DNA of 35,548 bases from JANNRR01 sp031401675 (GTDB lineage Bacteria > Pseudomonadota > Alphaproteobacteria > Rhodobacterales > Rhodobacteraceae). Numbering within the stretch: position 1 is the first letter of the stretch; each line of letters begins with the position of its first letter. The notes below the pieces were generated by a model that saw only the letters and a list, made by a program, of their open reading frames with translations, did no database searches and had not been told where the DNA came from. Positions 14,103 through 22,670 of the stretch are shown here, one piece after another. Position numbers and translations under genes: made by a program. The stretch lies in assembly GCA_031401675.1 (NCBI GenBank), contig JANNRR010000025.1:1-35548 (forward strand), read 5' to 3'.

Positions 14103-15661
14103 CCCGTCTGTCGCAGTATCACGCCGCCCGCTGGGACGAGCCTGTGATCATGACGATGGGCCGTCCCGGTGGCCGGGGTCAGCTATTCCCGTCCCCCGAG
14201 GCCGAAGTGACAGATGCCGTGGGGACAGCACTTATCCCCGCCGCCATGGCCCGCCGCGACCGCCCGGCCCTACCGGAAGTCACCGAATTTGAGGCGCAAA
14301 GGCATTACCTGCACCTGTCGCAGATGACGCTGGGGATGATGGGGGTCAGCCTGTTTGGTACCTGCACGATGAAATACAATTCAAAGGCTGCCGAGGCCGC
14401 GACCCTGCGCCCCGAACTGGCCGAGGTCCACCCCCTCCAGCACCCCGACACGCTGCAAGGTGTGCTGGAGATCATCCACGATTTCGACGCCATCCTGCGT
14501 GCCTTGTCGGGCATGGACCAGTTCATCTTTCAGGCTGGTGGCGGCGCGGATGCGGCCTATACGATGACAGCTGTGGCGCGGGCCTATTGGGCAGACCGGG
14601 GCCAGTTGGGTGTGCGCACCGAGATGGTCACTTCGGTCCAGTCGCATCCGTGCAACCCCGCCACGGCTGCGGCGGCGGGGTTTACGGTGGTGAACCTGCC
14701 CTTGGAGGAAAACGGCTATCCGTCACTTGACGCCCTGAAGGCCGCTTTGGGACCAAAGACCGCGCTGGTAATGCTGAACAACCCCGACGACATGGGCATC
14801 TACAACCCCGAGATCAAGGAATGGGTGCGTCTGGCGAAAGCGGAGGGGGCGCTGTGTTTCTATGACCATGCCAATTTCAACGGTGTCATGGGCAAGCTCT
14901 GCGCGCGGGAACTGGGGTTCGATGCCTGCATGTTCATGCTGCACAAGACCTTTGGCGCACCCAAGGGCGGCGGTGGCCCGGCGGTGGGTGCATATGGCTG
15001 TTCAGACGAGTTGGCCCCCTATTTGCCGGTGCCAGTGGTCACGTTGCGCGACGGGACCTACGCGCTGGACACCGACCGCCCGAAATCGGCGGGCAAGATC
15101 CGCGAGTTCTGGGGAAACGTACCGCAGGTGGTCAAGGCCTATGCCTGGGCGCGGGCGATGGGGACCGACGGGATCAACCTTGCCTCGGACATCTCGGTTG
15201 TGGCGAACAATTACATGGACATGAAGCTGGGCCAGATCCCCGGGCTGCAAATTTCACACCCTGGCATTAAGGCCCGGCGGATGGAAATGACGCGCTGGTC
15301 TTTGGCGCCCCTGACGGCGGAAACCGGGGTGGGCACGGTGGATTTCGCCAACCGGATGGCAGATTACGGCATAGATCCGTGGTGGATGAGCCACGAGCCC
15401 TGGATCGTACCCGAGCCCTTTACCCCCGAAGCGGGCGAGTTGTGGTCCAAGGAAGACATCGATCGCTGGATCGCGGTGATCGCCCAGATCGCAAAGGAGG
15501 CCCGCGATACCCCCGAACTGGTCAAGACCGCACCGCACAATCAGGCCATCGCTCAGGTCAATGGGGCCGCGTTCGAGGACCCGGCCCTCTGGGCAATGAC
15601 GTGGCGCGCGCATCTGCGCAAGCGGTCGAGCGCATCTTTGGCCGAACGCGGCGCGGCTTGA
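14099..15661 (+). CDS. Divergent glycine dehydrogenase (P-protein) subunit 2-like, GcvPB family
   Basis: A 520-residue PLP subunit forming the expected alpha2beta2 partner of the preceding protein. The PLP lysine is Lys283 in MLHKTFGAPKGGGGP. Most GcvPB proteins have HKTFxxPHGGGGPG, so the His six residues after the lysine is Lys289 here. Other family phrases are MTLGMMGVSLFGTCTMKYNS (normally SCTMKYNP), HPLQHPDT, GGGADAAYT, TSVQSHPCNPATAAAAGF and CFYDHANFNGVMG, the last being the usual YDGANLNAI region, again altered. The start ATG at 14099 overlaps the upstream stop by four bases. The 3' end stops 14 bases before the convergent flavin oxidase gene. Confidence 0.8.
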   Translation: MTRLSQYHAARWDEPVIMTMGRPGGRGQLFPSPEAEVTDAVGTALIPAAMARRDRPALPEVTEFEAQRHYLHLSQMTLGMMGVSLFGTCTMKYNSKAAEAATLRPELAEVHPLQHPDTLQGVLEIIHDFDAILRALSGMDQFIFQAGGGADAAYTMTAVARAYWADRGQLGVRTEMVTSVQSHPCNPATAAAAGFTVVNLPLEENGYPSLDALKAALGPKTALVMLNNPDDMGIYNPEIKEWVRLAKAEGALCFYDHANFNGVMGKLCARELGFDACMFMLHKTFGAPKGGGGPAVGAYGCSDELAPYLPVPVVTLRDGTYALDTDRPKSAGKIREFWGNVPQVVKAYAWARAMGTDGINLASDISVVANNYMDMKLGQIPGLQISHPGIKARRMEMTRWSLAPLTAETGVGTVDFANRMADYGIDPWWMSHEPWIVPEPFTPEAGELWSKEDIDRWIAVIAQIAKEARDTPELVKTAPHNQAIAQVNGAAFEDPALWAMTWRAHLRKRSSASLAERGAA

Positions 15662-15674
15662 TCCGATGCGCGTT

Positions 15675-16808
15675 TCAATCCGCCAGCGACGAGATGCCCT
15701 TCAGCGACAGGCCCGGCGTGCGGCCCAGCACCAGATCGGCCGTCATCCTGGCCGTCATCGGACCGGCAGAAAACCCCATCCATGGGAACAGCGACAAGAA
15801 GAACCCCGGATGCCCGGGCGCTTCGCCGATGATGGGGCGCCAATCGGCCGTGCCGTTCACTACGGCAGTCCAGCAGCGCACCACGCGCGCCTGACCAAGT
15901 GCCGGGATCACCGCTGCTGCGCGGCCCATGTTGCCGGTCAGATTGCCAGCGTCCACCACCAGCGCGCCAGTCGCCCGCTTTCGAGCGGACCAGCCGCCAC
16001 CGATAAGGCAGCTTCCGTTCAACCCCTGCTTGACCGTCAGCTTGCCCGCCGCCGAGTAAACCAGATGCGGGATCAGCGGTGCAATCGGTTCCGTGACCGT
16101 CGCCTGCAAGGGAAATCCCTGCAAGGCGACCCGCATCCCCAGCATCATCGCGATGTCGGCGGCAGCAGCCCCGGCTGCATTGACCACGCGCCCCGCAATG
16201 ACAGGGCCGCGCCCGGTCTGCACCAGATAGCCGCCCGGCGCGGCTTCGATTGCCGTAACGGCGGTGCCGGTCAGGATGGTGGCCCCAAGGCGCTGCGCCG
16301 CTGCGGCATAGGCAGGCGTGGCCCTCAGCGGATTTGCCCTGCCTTCGTTCGCGCAAAACCCGCCCCCGATGGCGTCTTCGGTCAGATAGGGCGCAAGGGC
16401 GCGCAGGGCCGTGCGGTTAAGGATGTCGATGGGCACGCCAAAGCTGCGGTCGATCACCGTCTTGGCCTCGATAGCGCGCATCTGCGCATCAGTGGTGGCG
16501 ACCAGCAGGCCACCCGTCATCCGCACTTCCAAGTCGACCTGCAATTCGCCACTCAGCTCCAGCCACATATCCAGCGAGGCTTGCAGCAACCGCAAAGTCG
16601 GGCCGTACGCGCGCGCCCAGTCGGGGCCGAAGGCGACAAATTCGGGGTGTTGCAGTTGCAGATGGATCGACCCCGCATTGGCGCCCGAGGCCTGCGTGTT
16701 CAGGTCCCGCGCCTCTACCAGCAGCACATCGGCACCGGCTTGCGCAAGGTAATAGGCTGTGGCCGCCCCGGCCAATCCGCCACCGATCACCAAAACGTCC
16801 GTTTTCAT
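15675..16808 (-). CDS. DadA/HcnC-like FAD amino-acid dehydrogenase
   Basis: A 377-residue DAO-family flavoprotein. The FAD motif VLVIGGGLAGAATAYYLAQA (residues 5-24) is followed by the Glu that binds the ribose (LLVEA), then SGANAGSIHLQLQHPE, VVNAAGAAA and the C-terminal GFFLSLFPWMGFSAGPM phrase. Relatives include HcnC of hydrogen cyanide synthase, opine oxidase subunit B and the beta subunit of D-hydroxyproline dehydrogenase, which work with HcnA/HcnB-like partners. The fused HcnA-HcnB-like protein at 20970-22646 is the obvious partner, although the genes are about 4 kb apart. It oxidises a C-N bond and passes electrons on. Start at 16808 or 16811 (ATGATG), with a weak GTGAG upstream. It is divergent from the DHDPS-family gene. 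Confidence 0.82.
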   Translation of the reverse strand: MKTDVLVIGGGLAGAATAYYLAQAGADVLLVEARDLNTQASGANAGSIHLQLQHPEFVAFGPDWARAYGPTLRLLQASLDMWLELSGELQVDLEVRMTGGLLVATTDAQMRAIEAKTVIDRSFGVPIDILNRTALRALAPYLTEDAIGGGFCANEGRANPLRATPAYAAAAQRLGATILTGTAVTAIEAAPGGYLVQTGRGPVIAGRVVNAAGAAAADIAMMLGMRVALQGFPLQATVTEPIAPLIPHLVYSAAGKLTVKQGLNGSCLIGGGWSARKRATGALVVDAGNLTGNMGRAAAVIPALGQARVVRCWTAVVNGTADWRPIIGEAPGHPGFFLSLFPWMGFSAGPMTARMTADLVLGRTPGLSLKGISSLAD

Positions 16809-16861
16809 CATCTCACACCAGCCTTGGCCGCGCTGGCCGGGCCGCAGCAAAGGAGCGACCC

Positions 16862-17812
16862 ATGCAAAAGACCTTTTCCGGCAGCTACACCGTCACGGTA
16901 ACGCCGTTCACCGACGGGGGCCGCGCCATCGACTATGCCGCCTGGGCGCGGTTTCTGGATTGGCAGCTGCAATCCGGCGTGCCTGGGATCATCATTCTGG
17001 GCACCACGGGCGAGTTCCTGACGATCTCGGATGACGAACGCGGCGCTTTTGTCGAGGCGACGGTCAAGCATGTCAATGGCCGCATTCCGGTGCTGGTGGG
17101 CACGATGAACGCCTACACCCCAAATGCCGTGCGCTATTCCCGGCAGGCGCAGGATCTGGGCGCGGACGGGCTGATGATCATCCCGCCCTACTACATGACC
17201 CCGACGGATGACGAGATCTTTGGCTATTACAAGGCGATCTGCGGCGCGATGGACCTGCCGATCATGCTTTACAACAATCCCTTCACTTCGAACGTCGATA
17301 TGTCGGCGGCATTGGTGGCGCGGCTGGTCACCGCCTTCCCGCAGATCCGCTATATCAAGGAGGCGTCGCAAGATACCGCGCGGGTGCATGATATCATCGT
17401 GGCAACCAGTGGCGCTATGAATGTCTGGGCCGGACAGCGGGTGCTGGAAAGCTACAAGATGGGCGCCAAGGGCTATGTGAACCCTTACGGCAACTACATC
17501 CCGCGCGCGTCGGTCAAGTTCGTGGAATGGGCCGCGCAGGGGCGTTGGGATGACGTCTGGGCGGTGCAGAGCATCATCAAGAAATTCGATGCGATCATCA
17601 CGGCCGGGCATCCGCTGTACGGGCACCAGTGCTATTCCAAGGCGCTGGCGGCGGCAGCGGGCTATCCGGTGGGCGACGTGCGCCCGCCGATCACCACATT
17701 CGCCTCGCTTGGTAAAGAGGGCAGGGCCCGCGTGGCGCAAATGGTGCCCCTGATGGCCGAACTGGACGCCGTTGTTGACCGGATCGAGGGGCGTCGCGCC
17801 GCAGCCGAATAG
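16862..17812 (+). CDS. Dihydrodipicolinate synthase/N-acetylneuraminate lyase family protein
   Basis: A 316-residue class I aldolase-type TIM barrel. The family motif ILGTTGEFLTISDDER is near residue 45, the proton-relay Tyr is Tyr137 in MLYNNPF and the Schiff-base lysine is Lys166 in YIKEASQD. Members include pyrroline-4-hydroxy-2-carboxylate deaminase of hydroxyproline catabolism and sugar-acid dehydratases or aldolases. Its position beside a D-amino-acid-dehydrogenase-like gene resembles hydroxyproline operons, where the oxidase product is the deaminase substrate. That is an analogy, not proof. AAAGGAG lies seven bases before the ATG. It converges on the SDR gene with an 18-base gap. Confidence 0.85.
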   Translation: MQKTFSGSYTVTVTPFTDGGRAIDYAAWARFLDWQLQSGVPGIIILGTTGEFLTISDDERGAFVEATVKHVNGRIPVLVGTMNAYTPNAVRYSRQAQDLGADGLMIIPPYYMTPTDDEIFGYYKAICGAMDLPIMLYNNPFTSNVDMSAALVARLVTAFPQIRYIKEASQDTARVHDIIVATSGAMNVWAGQRVLESYKMGAKGYVNPYGNYIPRASVKFVEWAAQGRWDDVWAVQSIIKKFDAIITAGHPLYGHQCYSKALAAAAGYPVGDVRPPITTFASLGKEGRARVAQMVPLMAELDAVVDRIEGRRAAAE

Positions 17813-17829
17813 CCGGGTCAGGGGCGGCT

Positions 17830-18609
17830 TCATCTGATGTAGGCCGCTCCGTTGATGTCGATGGTGCCGCCGGTCATATGGCGCGCGCGACCGGTGGCAA
17901 GGTAAACCGCCAGATCGGCGACCTCTTCCGGCGGCACCCATTCGCCCATTGGCAGATTGGCCGTGACCGCCGCCTCGCCGCCTGTGCGGGCGGCGGAGTC
18001 CACCGACATCCGGGTGCGCACGACGCCGGGGGCGATGACATAAGCCAGGATGCCCTGCGCCGCATGGGCGCGGGCGACGGTCTTGGTCGCCGCCGCAATC
18101 GCGGCTTTCGAGGCTGCATAGGCGATAGCGCCGGGGTTGGCGGACCCCCGGGTCGATACCCAGGACCCGATCCCGATGATGCTGCCGCCAGTGCCCGCCG
18201 CCAGCCAGCCCCGCACCGCATGGCGCATCAGGTGCGCCGGCGCATGGACATTGATCGCCATCGCCTCGGCCCAGACCCTGTCCCAGTCGTCGATCGGGTC
18301 CGAAATGCCGCCGTTCTGGCGCATGATGCCTGCATTGTTGACCAGCACATCGACCCGCCCGGTGATCCGCAGAGCCGAATCCCAGAACGCATCGACCTGC
18401 GCCATATCGGCAAAATCCGCTTGCAACAGATGCGCCATGCCGGGCGCTGCCTCGGCGATGGCCGCCTCTGCGCCCTGTCGGTCGCTCCCGTAATGCGCGA
18501 TCACGGTGGCACCTGCGGCAATCATCGCCCGCGCCGTGCAGGCACCGATCCCTTTCGATGCGCCGGTCACGATCACGGTCTTGTCCATCAGATCGGCCAA
18601 CAGACTCAT
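17830..18609 (-). CDS. SDR-family oxidoreductase
   Basis: A 259-residue classical SDR. It shows VIVTGASKGIGACTA near residue 12, the NNAGIMRQNGG motif, catalytic Ser in GIGSWVS, and Tyr and Lys in AYAASKAA. The C-terminus reads HMTGGTIDINGAAYIR, a normal SDR tail. After the second strand HYGSDRQG follows, with no acidic residue at the usual NAD position, which may favour NADP. The ATG at 18609 overlaps the stop of the old-yellow-enzyme gene by four bases (ATGA). The two form a two-gene operon for successive reductions or oxidations. Confidence 0.87.
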   Translation of the reverse strand: MSLLADLMDKTVIVTGASKGIGACTARAMIAAGATVIAHYGSDRQGAEAAIAEAAPGMAHLLQADFADMAQVDAFWDSALRITGRVDVLVNNAGIMRQNGGISDPIDDWDRVWAEAMAINVHAPAHLMRHAVRGWLAAGTGGSIIGIGSWVSTRGSANPGAIAYAASKAAIAAATKTVARAHAAQGILAYVIAPGVVRTRMSVDSAARTGGEAAVTANLPMGEWVPPEEVADLAVYLATGRARHMTGGTIDINGAAYIR

Positions 18610-19715
18610 CCTTCCTTGCGCGTAACAAAAGGCTTGGCACGCAGCCCCGGGCTGGCGCGCGCATACTGCGCCGGAAGAGCAACTTCCTCACCCAGAGCCA
18701 CGGCCGCATGCCAAGGCCAGCGGGGGTCCCACAACATGCCACGGGCCAACGCGATCAGGTCGGCCTGACCGGTGCGCAGGATCGTCTCGGCCTGCAAGGG
18801 TTCGGTGATCTGGCCGACCGCCATCGTCGGCATCGCGGCCCCGCGCCGGATCGCCGCGCAGAAATCCACCTGATAGCCGGGGCCAGTGACGATGGCCTGC
18901 CGCTGGTCCAGTCCGCCGCTGGATACGTGGATCAGGTCGCAACCCATTTCGCGCAATGTCCGGCACAGGATGATCGATTGAACCAGATCCCATCCCCCTT
19001 CGATCCAGTCCGTTGCCGAAAGCCGCACTGTCACCGGCTTGTCCGCCGGAAAAGCGGAGCGGACCGCCGCAAACACCTCAAGCGGGAAACGCATCCGGTT
19101 TTCGATCGACCCGCCATAGGCGTCAGTGCGCAAGTTGGTGATCGGTGACAGGAACTGGTGCAGTAGATACCCGTGTGCTGCGTGTATTTCGATCAGGTCA
19201 AGTCCCTGGCGCGCGGCGCGGTGAGCCGCCTGAACAAAGGCGGCCATGACGCGGGCCATGCCGTCCCCGTCGAGGGCGACAGGGGTCGTCCAACCGGGCA
19301 GATAGGGCAGGGCCGAGGCGGATTCGGTCTGCCAACTGCCGGCGTCATCCGCAAGCATGCCCCCGCCATCCCAAGGGGCGACGGTGCTGCCTTTTCGGCC
19401 AGCATGGGCCAGTTGAATACCCACCTTGCTGTGCCCTACCGACCGCACGAAGTTCACTATCCGGGCGAAGCCCGCTTCGCAGGCATCGGAATAAAGACCC
19501 GTGCAGCCGGCTGTGATGCGCCCCTGCCGTTCAACCCCCGTGGCCTCGATGATGATCAGCCCCGGGCCGGATTGCGCGAACTGGCCAAGGTGCACCAGAT
19601 GCCAGTCGCCTGGCACACCTTCGGTCGCCGAATACTGGCACATCGGGGCCACGACGATCCGGTTGGAAAGTGTGATCCCCCGCATGCTCAAGGGCGAAAA
19701 CAGGGTGCTAGCCAT
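18606..19715 (-). CDS. Old yellow enzyme, NADPH dehydrogenase (YqjM-like)
   Basis: A 369-residue FMN-dependent ene-reductase-type TIM barrel. Class II (YqjM-like) marks are present: the flavin-tuning Cys in VVAPMCQYSA (near residue 26), IQLAHAGRKGS, the HAAHGYLLHQFLSP motif and RTDAYGGSIENRMRF. Later IHVSSGG and the phosphate-binding region before LIALARGML follow. It would reduce an activated C=C or imine-type bond; family relatives also act as demethylases when fused to extra domains, which are absent here. AAGGAA lies about five bases before ATG 19715. A putative IclR site stands 65 bases upstream. Confidence 0.88.
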   Translation of the reverse strand: MASTLFSPLSMRGITLSNRIVVAPMCQYSATEGVPGDWHLVHLGQFAQSGPGLIIIEATGVERQGRITAGCTGLYSDACEAGFARIVNFVRSVGHSKVGIQLAHAGRKGSTVAPWDGGGMLADDAGSWQTESASALPYLPGWTTPVALDGDGMARVMAAFVQAAHRAARQGLDLIEIHAAHGYLLHQFLSPITNLRTDAYGGSIENRMRFPLEVFAAVRSAFPADKPVTVRLSATDWIEGGWDLVQSIILCRTLREMGCDLIHVSSGGLDQRQAIVTGPGYQVDFCAAIRRGAAMPTMAVGQITEPLQAETILRTGQADLIALARGMLWDPRWPWHAAVALGEEVALPAQYARASPGLRAKPFVTRKEG

Positions 19716-19779
19716 CGGGATTCCTTGGCGGAGGCAAGACTGCGAGTTGACCACTCATCCGCGCGATATTGCAACTCTT

Positions 19780-19794
19780 GTGCGCAGGGTGAAC
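19780..19794. promoter_or_regulatory. Putative IclR-family operator, copy 3
   Basis: GTGCGCAGGGTGAAC matches all defined positions of GTKCGCNNNGYGAAC. It lies 65 bases upstream of the old-yellow-enzyme start and is overlapped on the left by TTGTGC. Confidence 0.65.
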
Positions 19795-19991
19795 ATATCA
19801 TTGCCTGCCTGACAAGCGAAATTGACCAGATGAAATGGCCGTCGACCCCACCTGTTCTTCCTGTCAACTGGTTCGCTCCAAACCGGATATCGCATCCGCG
19901 ACAACGGCCGCGTGGCCTGCTTTGTCTGTTCCAAGTGTCATGTTGCGGGGGCATGCCAGTGTGGCTATCAATCGGACGTAAGCTAATGGCT

Positions 19992-20006
19992 GTTCGCAAA
20001 GTGAAC
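19992..20006. promoter_or_regulatory. Putative IclR-family operator, copy 4
   Basis: GTTCGCAAAGTGAAC is the best palindrome of the set, with GTTCGC and GTGAAC half-sites around three bases. It sits 39 bases upstream of the ATG at 20045, a position where a bound regulator would overlap or adjoin the promoter. Confidence 0.7.
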
Positions 20007-20044
20007 GAAACTGAGAGAGGCTAAGGTTAGCCGTGGAGCCAGGT

Positions 20045-20980
20045 ATGAACGTGGTGATCCTCGGGGCCGGCTCCATCGGGATATCCTTTGCCGCGGTGTT
20101 TTCGGATACCGGTTTTGCCGTTACAGTCGTGGACCCTGACGAAACACGCCGTACTGCCGCCACCGCGGCAATCGCGGCACAAGACGAATCTATCGCATTG
20201 GCCGGATTGAAAAAGGGGATGTCGGGCCCGATCTCCATAGGGGCCGAGGCAGTCCCTGCTCTGGGCACGGCGGGTCTGGTGATAGAGGCCGGGCCCGAGC
20301 ATCTCGCGACCAAGCAGGGCATTTTCGCGTGCCTGCTTGCCTCGACCCGTCCTGATGCGGTTCTGGCAACGACATCGTCAGCCATCGCCATTTCGCGGAT
20401 TCTACCGGTCACAGCCCATCAAGCCCGCTGTCTGGTGGCACATCCGGTCAACCCGCCGGCGGTCCTGCGCCTGATCGAATTGGTGCCGGCGCCCGGGACC
20501 CATGCTGAAACGCTTGCCCGCGCCCGCGCCTTTTTCAACCGGGCCGATTTCACCACAATCGTGCTGCGACACGAGATCGAGGGGTTCGTGCTGAACCGGC
20601 TGCAGGGCGCGGTTCTGCGCGAGGCGTATCGGTTGGTCGGGGAAGGCGTGGTTGATGTCGCGGGCCTCGATGCCGTCATGCGATTGGGATTGGGTCCGCG
20701 CTGGTCGCTGTCGGGCCCATTTGAGACGGCAGAGTTGAACACCCCGGGCGGTATCATGGCCCATGCGCGCCGGATGGGCCCCGCGTATCGCCGGATGGGT
20801 GAACAGCGGGGCGAAGCCGACTGTACCTGGCCCGACGCGCTGGTGGCGCAGGTCGATGCTGAACGCCGCCGCGTCATCGCCGTTGATGACCTGCCCGCCC
20901 GTGCGGCCTGGCGGGCGCGCGCTGTGGCCGCCCTTGTCGCACTGCGGGACGAATTGGCCAAAGATGTCGATGACCGCTGA
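20045..20980 (+). CDS. 3-hydroxyacyl-CoA dehydrogenase-like NAD(P)-binding protein
   Basis: A 311-residue two-domain dehydrogenase. The N-terminal Rossmann motif VVILGAGSIGISFAAVFSDT is followed by Asp at the end of strand two (VTVVDPDE), favouring NAD. The family Ser-Ser motif is TTSSAIAIS and the catalytic His is in VAHPVNPPAVL. The C-terminal helical domain starts with IEGFVLNRLQGAVLREAYRL. The length and HPVNPP phrase resemble lambda-crystallin/L-gulonate 3-dehydrogenase and carnitine 3-dehydrogenase as well as fatty-acid enzymes. ATG 20045 with GGAG at 20035-20038 is chosen; a GTG at 20033 is an alternative. It overlaps the next gene by 11 bases. Confidence 0.82.
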   Translation: MNVVILGAGSIGISFAAVFSDTGFAVTVVDPDETRRTAATAAIAAQDESIALAGLKKGMSGPISIGAEAVPALGTAGLVIEAGPEHLATKQGIFACLLASTRPDAVLATTSSAIAISRILPVTAHQARCLVAHPVNPPAVLRLIELVPAPGTHAETLARARAFFNRADFTTIVLRHEIEGFVLNRLQGAVLREAYRLVGEGVVDVAGLDAVMRLGLGPRWSLSGPFETAELNTPGGIMAHARRMGPAYRRMGEQRGEADCTWPDALVAQVDAERRRVIAVDDLPARAAWRARAVAALVALRDELAKDVDDR

Positions 20981-22646
20981 GCCGATCCGCTTTACCTTCG
21001 ATGGGCGGGCGATCCCTGCCCGCGCCGGTCAATCCCTGGCTGCAGCCCTGACCGAGGCGGGCCAGCGCGTGTTTCGACAGACCGCCAGGGGTGCCGGCAG
21101 AGGTCTGTTCTGCGGCATGGGCGTTTGTCAGGACTGTCTTCTGACGGTGGACGGCCTCGCGAACCAGCGCGCATGTATGACACTGGCGGCCAACGGGTCA
21201 ACGGTGCAGACGCAAGTGGCGCTGGCACCGTTGTCGGCTGCCGACGGGGTCAAAGTTGTGCCCGCTGCCCGCCAGATCGCGCCGGATGTTCTGGTTATCG
21301 GCGGCGGGGCAGGTGGCCTGAACGCCGCGATTGCTGCAGCCGAAGCCGGGGCCAGTGTCATGGTTCTGGATGAACGCAAAGTGGCGGGGGGGCAGTATTT
21401 CAAGCAACCGTCGGGTGACGCGCCGATGCTGGATGATCAGCAGGCCGAAGGGCAGGCTCTGGTGGCACAGGCGCGTACCTGCGGTGCCGAGATCCTGAGT
21501 GGCGTTGAAGTCTGGGGGGCGTTTGATGGCCCCTTGTTTCTGGCCGAACATCTGGGCGCGGCGCTGATCGTGCGCCCCAAGCGGGTGATCGTGGCGACGG
21601 GGGCCTTTGAACGCCCGCATATGGTCCCGGGCTGGACACTGCCGGGCGTGATGACCACGGGGGCCGCGCAGACCCTGTGGCGCAGCTATCGAACGCTGCC
21701 CGGTCGGCGGGTGGCGGTGTGCGGCTCTGGCCCGCTGAACCTGCAAGTGGCGCTGGAACTGGCGCAAGGCGGTGCCGAGGTTGCCTTGGTGGCCGAAGGT
21801 GCGCCTGCGCCGATCACGCGCCCGGTGGCGGCGCTCGCCATGATCCTTGCGGGGCCAATATTGGCCGACAGGGGCCGACGGTTTCTGCGCGAGTTGCGGC
21901 AGCGGAGTGTTGCGGTACGCTATCGCACCCGGTTGGTGCGGGTGGTGCCCGAGGGGGACGCCCTCCGCGCCACTTTTCGCGATGCTTTGGGCCGCGAGAC
22001 GCAAGTGGTGGTCGATGCCCTGTGCATGAATGACGGGTTCGAGCCGCAGAATGAAATCCTGCGCCTTCTCGGGGCCGACATGCAGCTTGACCGGGTGTTT
22101 GGTCATTTGCGCTGCACCCGGGATGCGGTGCTGGAAACGACAGTCCCAGGCGTCTATGCGGTGGGGGATTGCGCAGGCCTTGGTGGCGCGCCTGCTGCGG
22201 CTGTCGAGGGTCACATCGCCGGTCGTGCAGCCGGAGTATCTGTCGGCAAAGGGTCGATGGACGAGACCGGTGGACTGTGCGCCGAACTTGCAAGGCATCG
22301 CCGGTTTCAGGCGCGACTATGGGCGCTTTACACGCCCGGCCCGCATTCGCTTGCAACCACGCCTGACGACACGATCATCTGCCGTTGTGAAGAGGTCACG
22401 CTTGGCGAAGTGCGGCTAGCGCTGCGGGATTCACCTGGTCATGCCGGCACCCTGAAACGAATGACCCGTGTTGGAATGGGCCGTTGTCAGGGGCGCTATT
22501 GCGGCGCAGTCGCTGCACGCCTGGTGGCCGAGACGACAGGGCGGCCGATCAAGGACCACAGCCATTTTGCTCCGCACGTGCCGATCAAACCCGTCAGCAT
22601 CGCCACGATCATGGCAGCACAGTTGGCGCTGGATGATCCGGCCTGA
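20970..22646 (+). CDS. Fused HcnA-HcnB-like iron-sulfur flavoprotein dehydrogenase
   Basis: A 558-residue three-part protein. Residues about 5-85 are a Fer2_4 [2Fe-2S] domain with Cys in LFCGMGVCQDCLLTV and RACM. Residues about 105-440 are a pyridine-nucleotide-disulfide-type FAD domain (VLVIGGGAGGLNAAIAAAEA, VIVATGAFERP, the second dinucleotide motif VAVCGSGPLN, and YAVGDCAGLGG). Residues about 470-525 carry a BFD-like [2Fe-2S] domain with Cys in IICRCEEVT and GRCQGRYCG. HcnA and HcnB, opine oxidase A subunits and D-hydroxyproline dehydrogenase alpha/gamma usually split these parts into two genes. It should accept electrons from the DadA/HcnC-like subunit at 15675-16808. ATG 20970 overlaps the upstream stop; 20964 is possible. 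Confidence 0.87.
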   Translation: MTAEPIRFTFDGRAIPARAGQSLAAALTEAGQRVFRQTARGAGRGLFCGMGVCQDCLLTVDGLANQRACMTLAANGSTVQTQVALAPLSAADGVKVVPAARQIAPDVLVIGGGAGGLNAAIAAAEAGASVMVLDERKVAGGQYFKQPSGDAPMLDDQQAEGQALVAQARTCGAEILSGVEVWGAFDGPLFLAEHLGAALIVRPKRVIVATGAFERPHMVPGWTLPGVMTTGAAQTLWRSYRTLPGRRVAVCGSGPLNLQVALELAQGGAEVALVAEGAPAPITRPVAALAMILAGPILADRGRRFLRELRQRSVAVRYRTRLVRVVPEGDALRATFRDALGRETQVVVDALCMNDGFEPQNEILRLLGADMQLDRVFGHLRCTRDAVLETTVPGVYAVGDCAGLGGAPAAAVEGHIAGRAAGVSVGKGSMDETGGLCAELARHRRFQARLWALYTPGPHSLATTPDDTIICRCEEVTLGEVRLALRDSPGHAGTLKRMTRVGMGRCQGRYCGAVAARLVAETTGRPIKDHSHFAPHVPIKPVSIATIMAAQLALDDPA

Positions 22647-22670
22647 TGGGCCGGGACCACATGGCAGCCA

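Larger units (their letters stand above)
19716..20032. promoter_or_regulatory. Divergent control region with two IclR-type boxes
   Basis: A 317-base gap between two divergent operons, the OYE-SDR pair (minus) and the dehydrogenase-flavoprotein pair (plus). It holds one box near each operon (19780-19794 and 19992-20006), about 212 bases apart. I find no convincing gene inside. Confidence 0.6.

Noticed and set aside
16808..18742. 644-codon minus-strand open frame across the DHDPS-family and SDR genes
   Set aside because: It passes through two well-supported genes in other frames and carries no domain of its own.
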